Shown piece by piece: positions 6,263 to 6,462 of a stretch of DNA of 6,462 nt (its first letter is position 1; each line of letters begins with the position of its first letter). Below the pieces are notes generated by a model, which saw only the letters and a list, made by a program, of their open reading frames with translations, was not told the DNA's origin and did no database searches. The stretch lies in the NCBI GenBank assembly GCA_041574955.1, contig JBFGNS010000207.1:1-6462 (forward strand). The letters run 5' to 3'. Source of the DNA: CALZJC01 sp041574955 (lineage in GTDB: Bacteria; Acidobacteriota; Thermoanaerobaculia; Multivoradales; JAHEKO01). The position numbers were made by a program, and so were the translations under genes.

Positions 6263-6325
6263 GAGACGGTAGGCGGTGGACGGCTGGGGCTGCAATCGTC
6301 ATACCGCGCAGCGGTGCGATCGATC

Positions 6326-6462
6326 CTACTCGGCCGAGAACAGCTTGGCGCGCACCGCGGCGCGGTAGCGCGACGGGGTCTGGCTGGTCAGCCGGCGGAA
6401 GACGGTGGCGAAGTGCGCCGCGTCCTCGTACCCCACCCGGGCGGCGACCTCGCCGATCGACA
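6326..6462 (-). CDS. AraC-family transcriptional regulator, C-terminal fragment (5' part outside window)
   Basis: The last 44 codons and the TAG stop of a gene whose body lies beyond the right edge. The translation SIGEVAARVGYEDAAHFATV followed by FRRLTSQTPSRYRA is the second helix-turn-helix and closing motif of AraC/XylS DNA-binding domains: the I-x-E-V-A-x-x-V-G-Y helix, the HFxxxFRR recognition segment and the TPSRYR ending are all present. Only ten residues follow the motif, so the DNA-binding domain is at the C-terminus, as is usual. The effector or sensor domain is not visible. The gene reads in the same direction as the VWFA-related gene and ends 71 bases before its preferred GTG start, so the two may share a transcript or a regulatory relationship. 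The family call is firm; target and ligand are unknown. Confidence 0.9.
   Translation of the reverse strand, partial: SIGEVAARVGYEDAAHFATVFRRLTSQTPSRYRAAVRAKLFSAE

Noticed and set aside
4656..6272. 538-codon plus-strand frame opposite the VWFA-related gene
   Set aside because: It is an antisense shadow created by G/C-ending codons; the translation is dominated by Arg, Val, Ala and Gln without a domain, while the opposite strand has a signal peptide and family motifs.

Overview
The window is a high-GC bacterial segment with five protein genes, two of them cut by the window edges, and a 715-base non-coding stretch full of repeats. The best lineage clue is the protein at 4515-6254, which has the layout of the VWFA-related domain proteins (TIGR03436) that are amplified in Acidobacteriota. 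With the strong G/C bias at third codon positions and good Shine-Dalgarno sites, an acidobacterium (perhaps a Thermoanaerobaculia-like lineage) is the likeliest source. That assignment is inference from gene content.

Layout. 1-2635 (+): a two-gene, overlapping envelope acylation module, a membrane-bound O-acyltransferase (MBOAT, AlgI/DltB type; its first few codons lie outside the window) followed by a membrane-anchored SGNH-like partner. 2636-3350: no credible gene. It holds (a) a 187/188-bp tandem repeat of two full copies and one partial copy, (b) a strong fold-back palindrome that ends this array, and (c) two head-to-tail copies of a 95-bp element that differ at only two bases, each with a 22-bp hairpin stem. 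The second copy ends 7 bases before the ribosome binding site of the next gene. 3351-4469 (+): a secreted glycosylasparaginase/isoaspartyl-peptidase family Ntn-hydrolase with a twin-arginine-type signal. 4515-6254 (-): a secreted VWFA-related protein convergent with it. 6326-6462 (-): the C-terminal end of an AraC-family regulator lying just upstream of the VWFA gene on the same strand.

How the parts may work together. The MBOAT and SGNH proteins would move an acyl group across the membrane and onto an extracytoplasmic glycan, as in alginate, teichoic acid or peptidoglycan acylation. The asparaginase-like enzyme and the VWFA protein also look exported, so the window is biased towards the cell envelope, but nothing ties all of them into one pathway. 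The least explained part is the 95-bp duplicated, strongly foldable element directly ahead of the asparaginase gene. It could be a tandem structured leader RNA or a mobile palindromic repeat; sequence alone does not decide. No CRISPR array, tRNA, rRNA, transposase or phage gene was seen.
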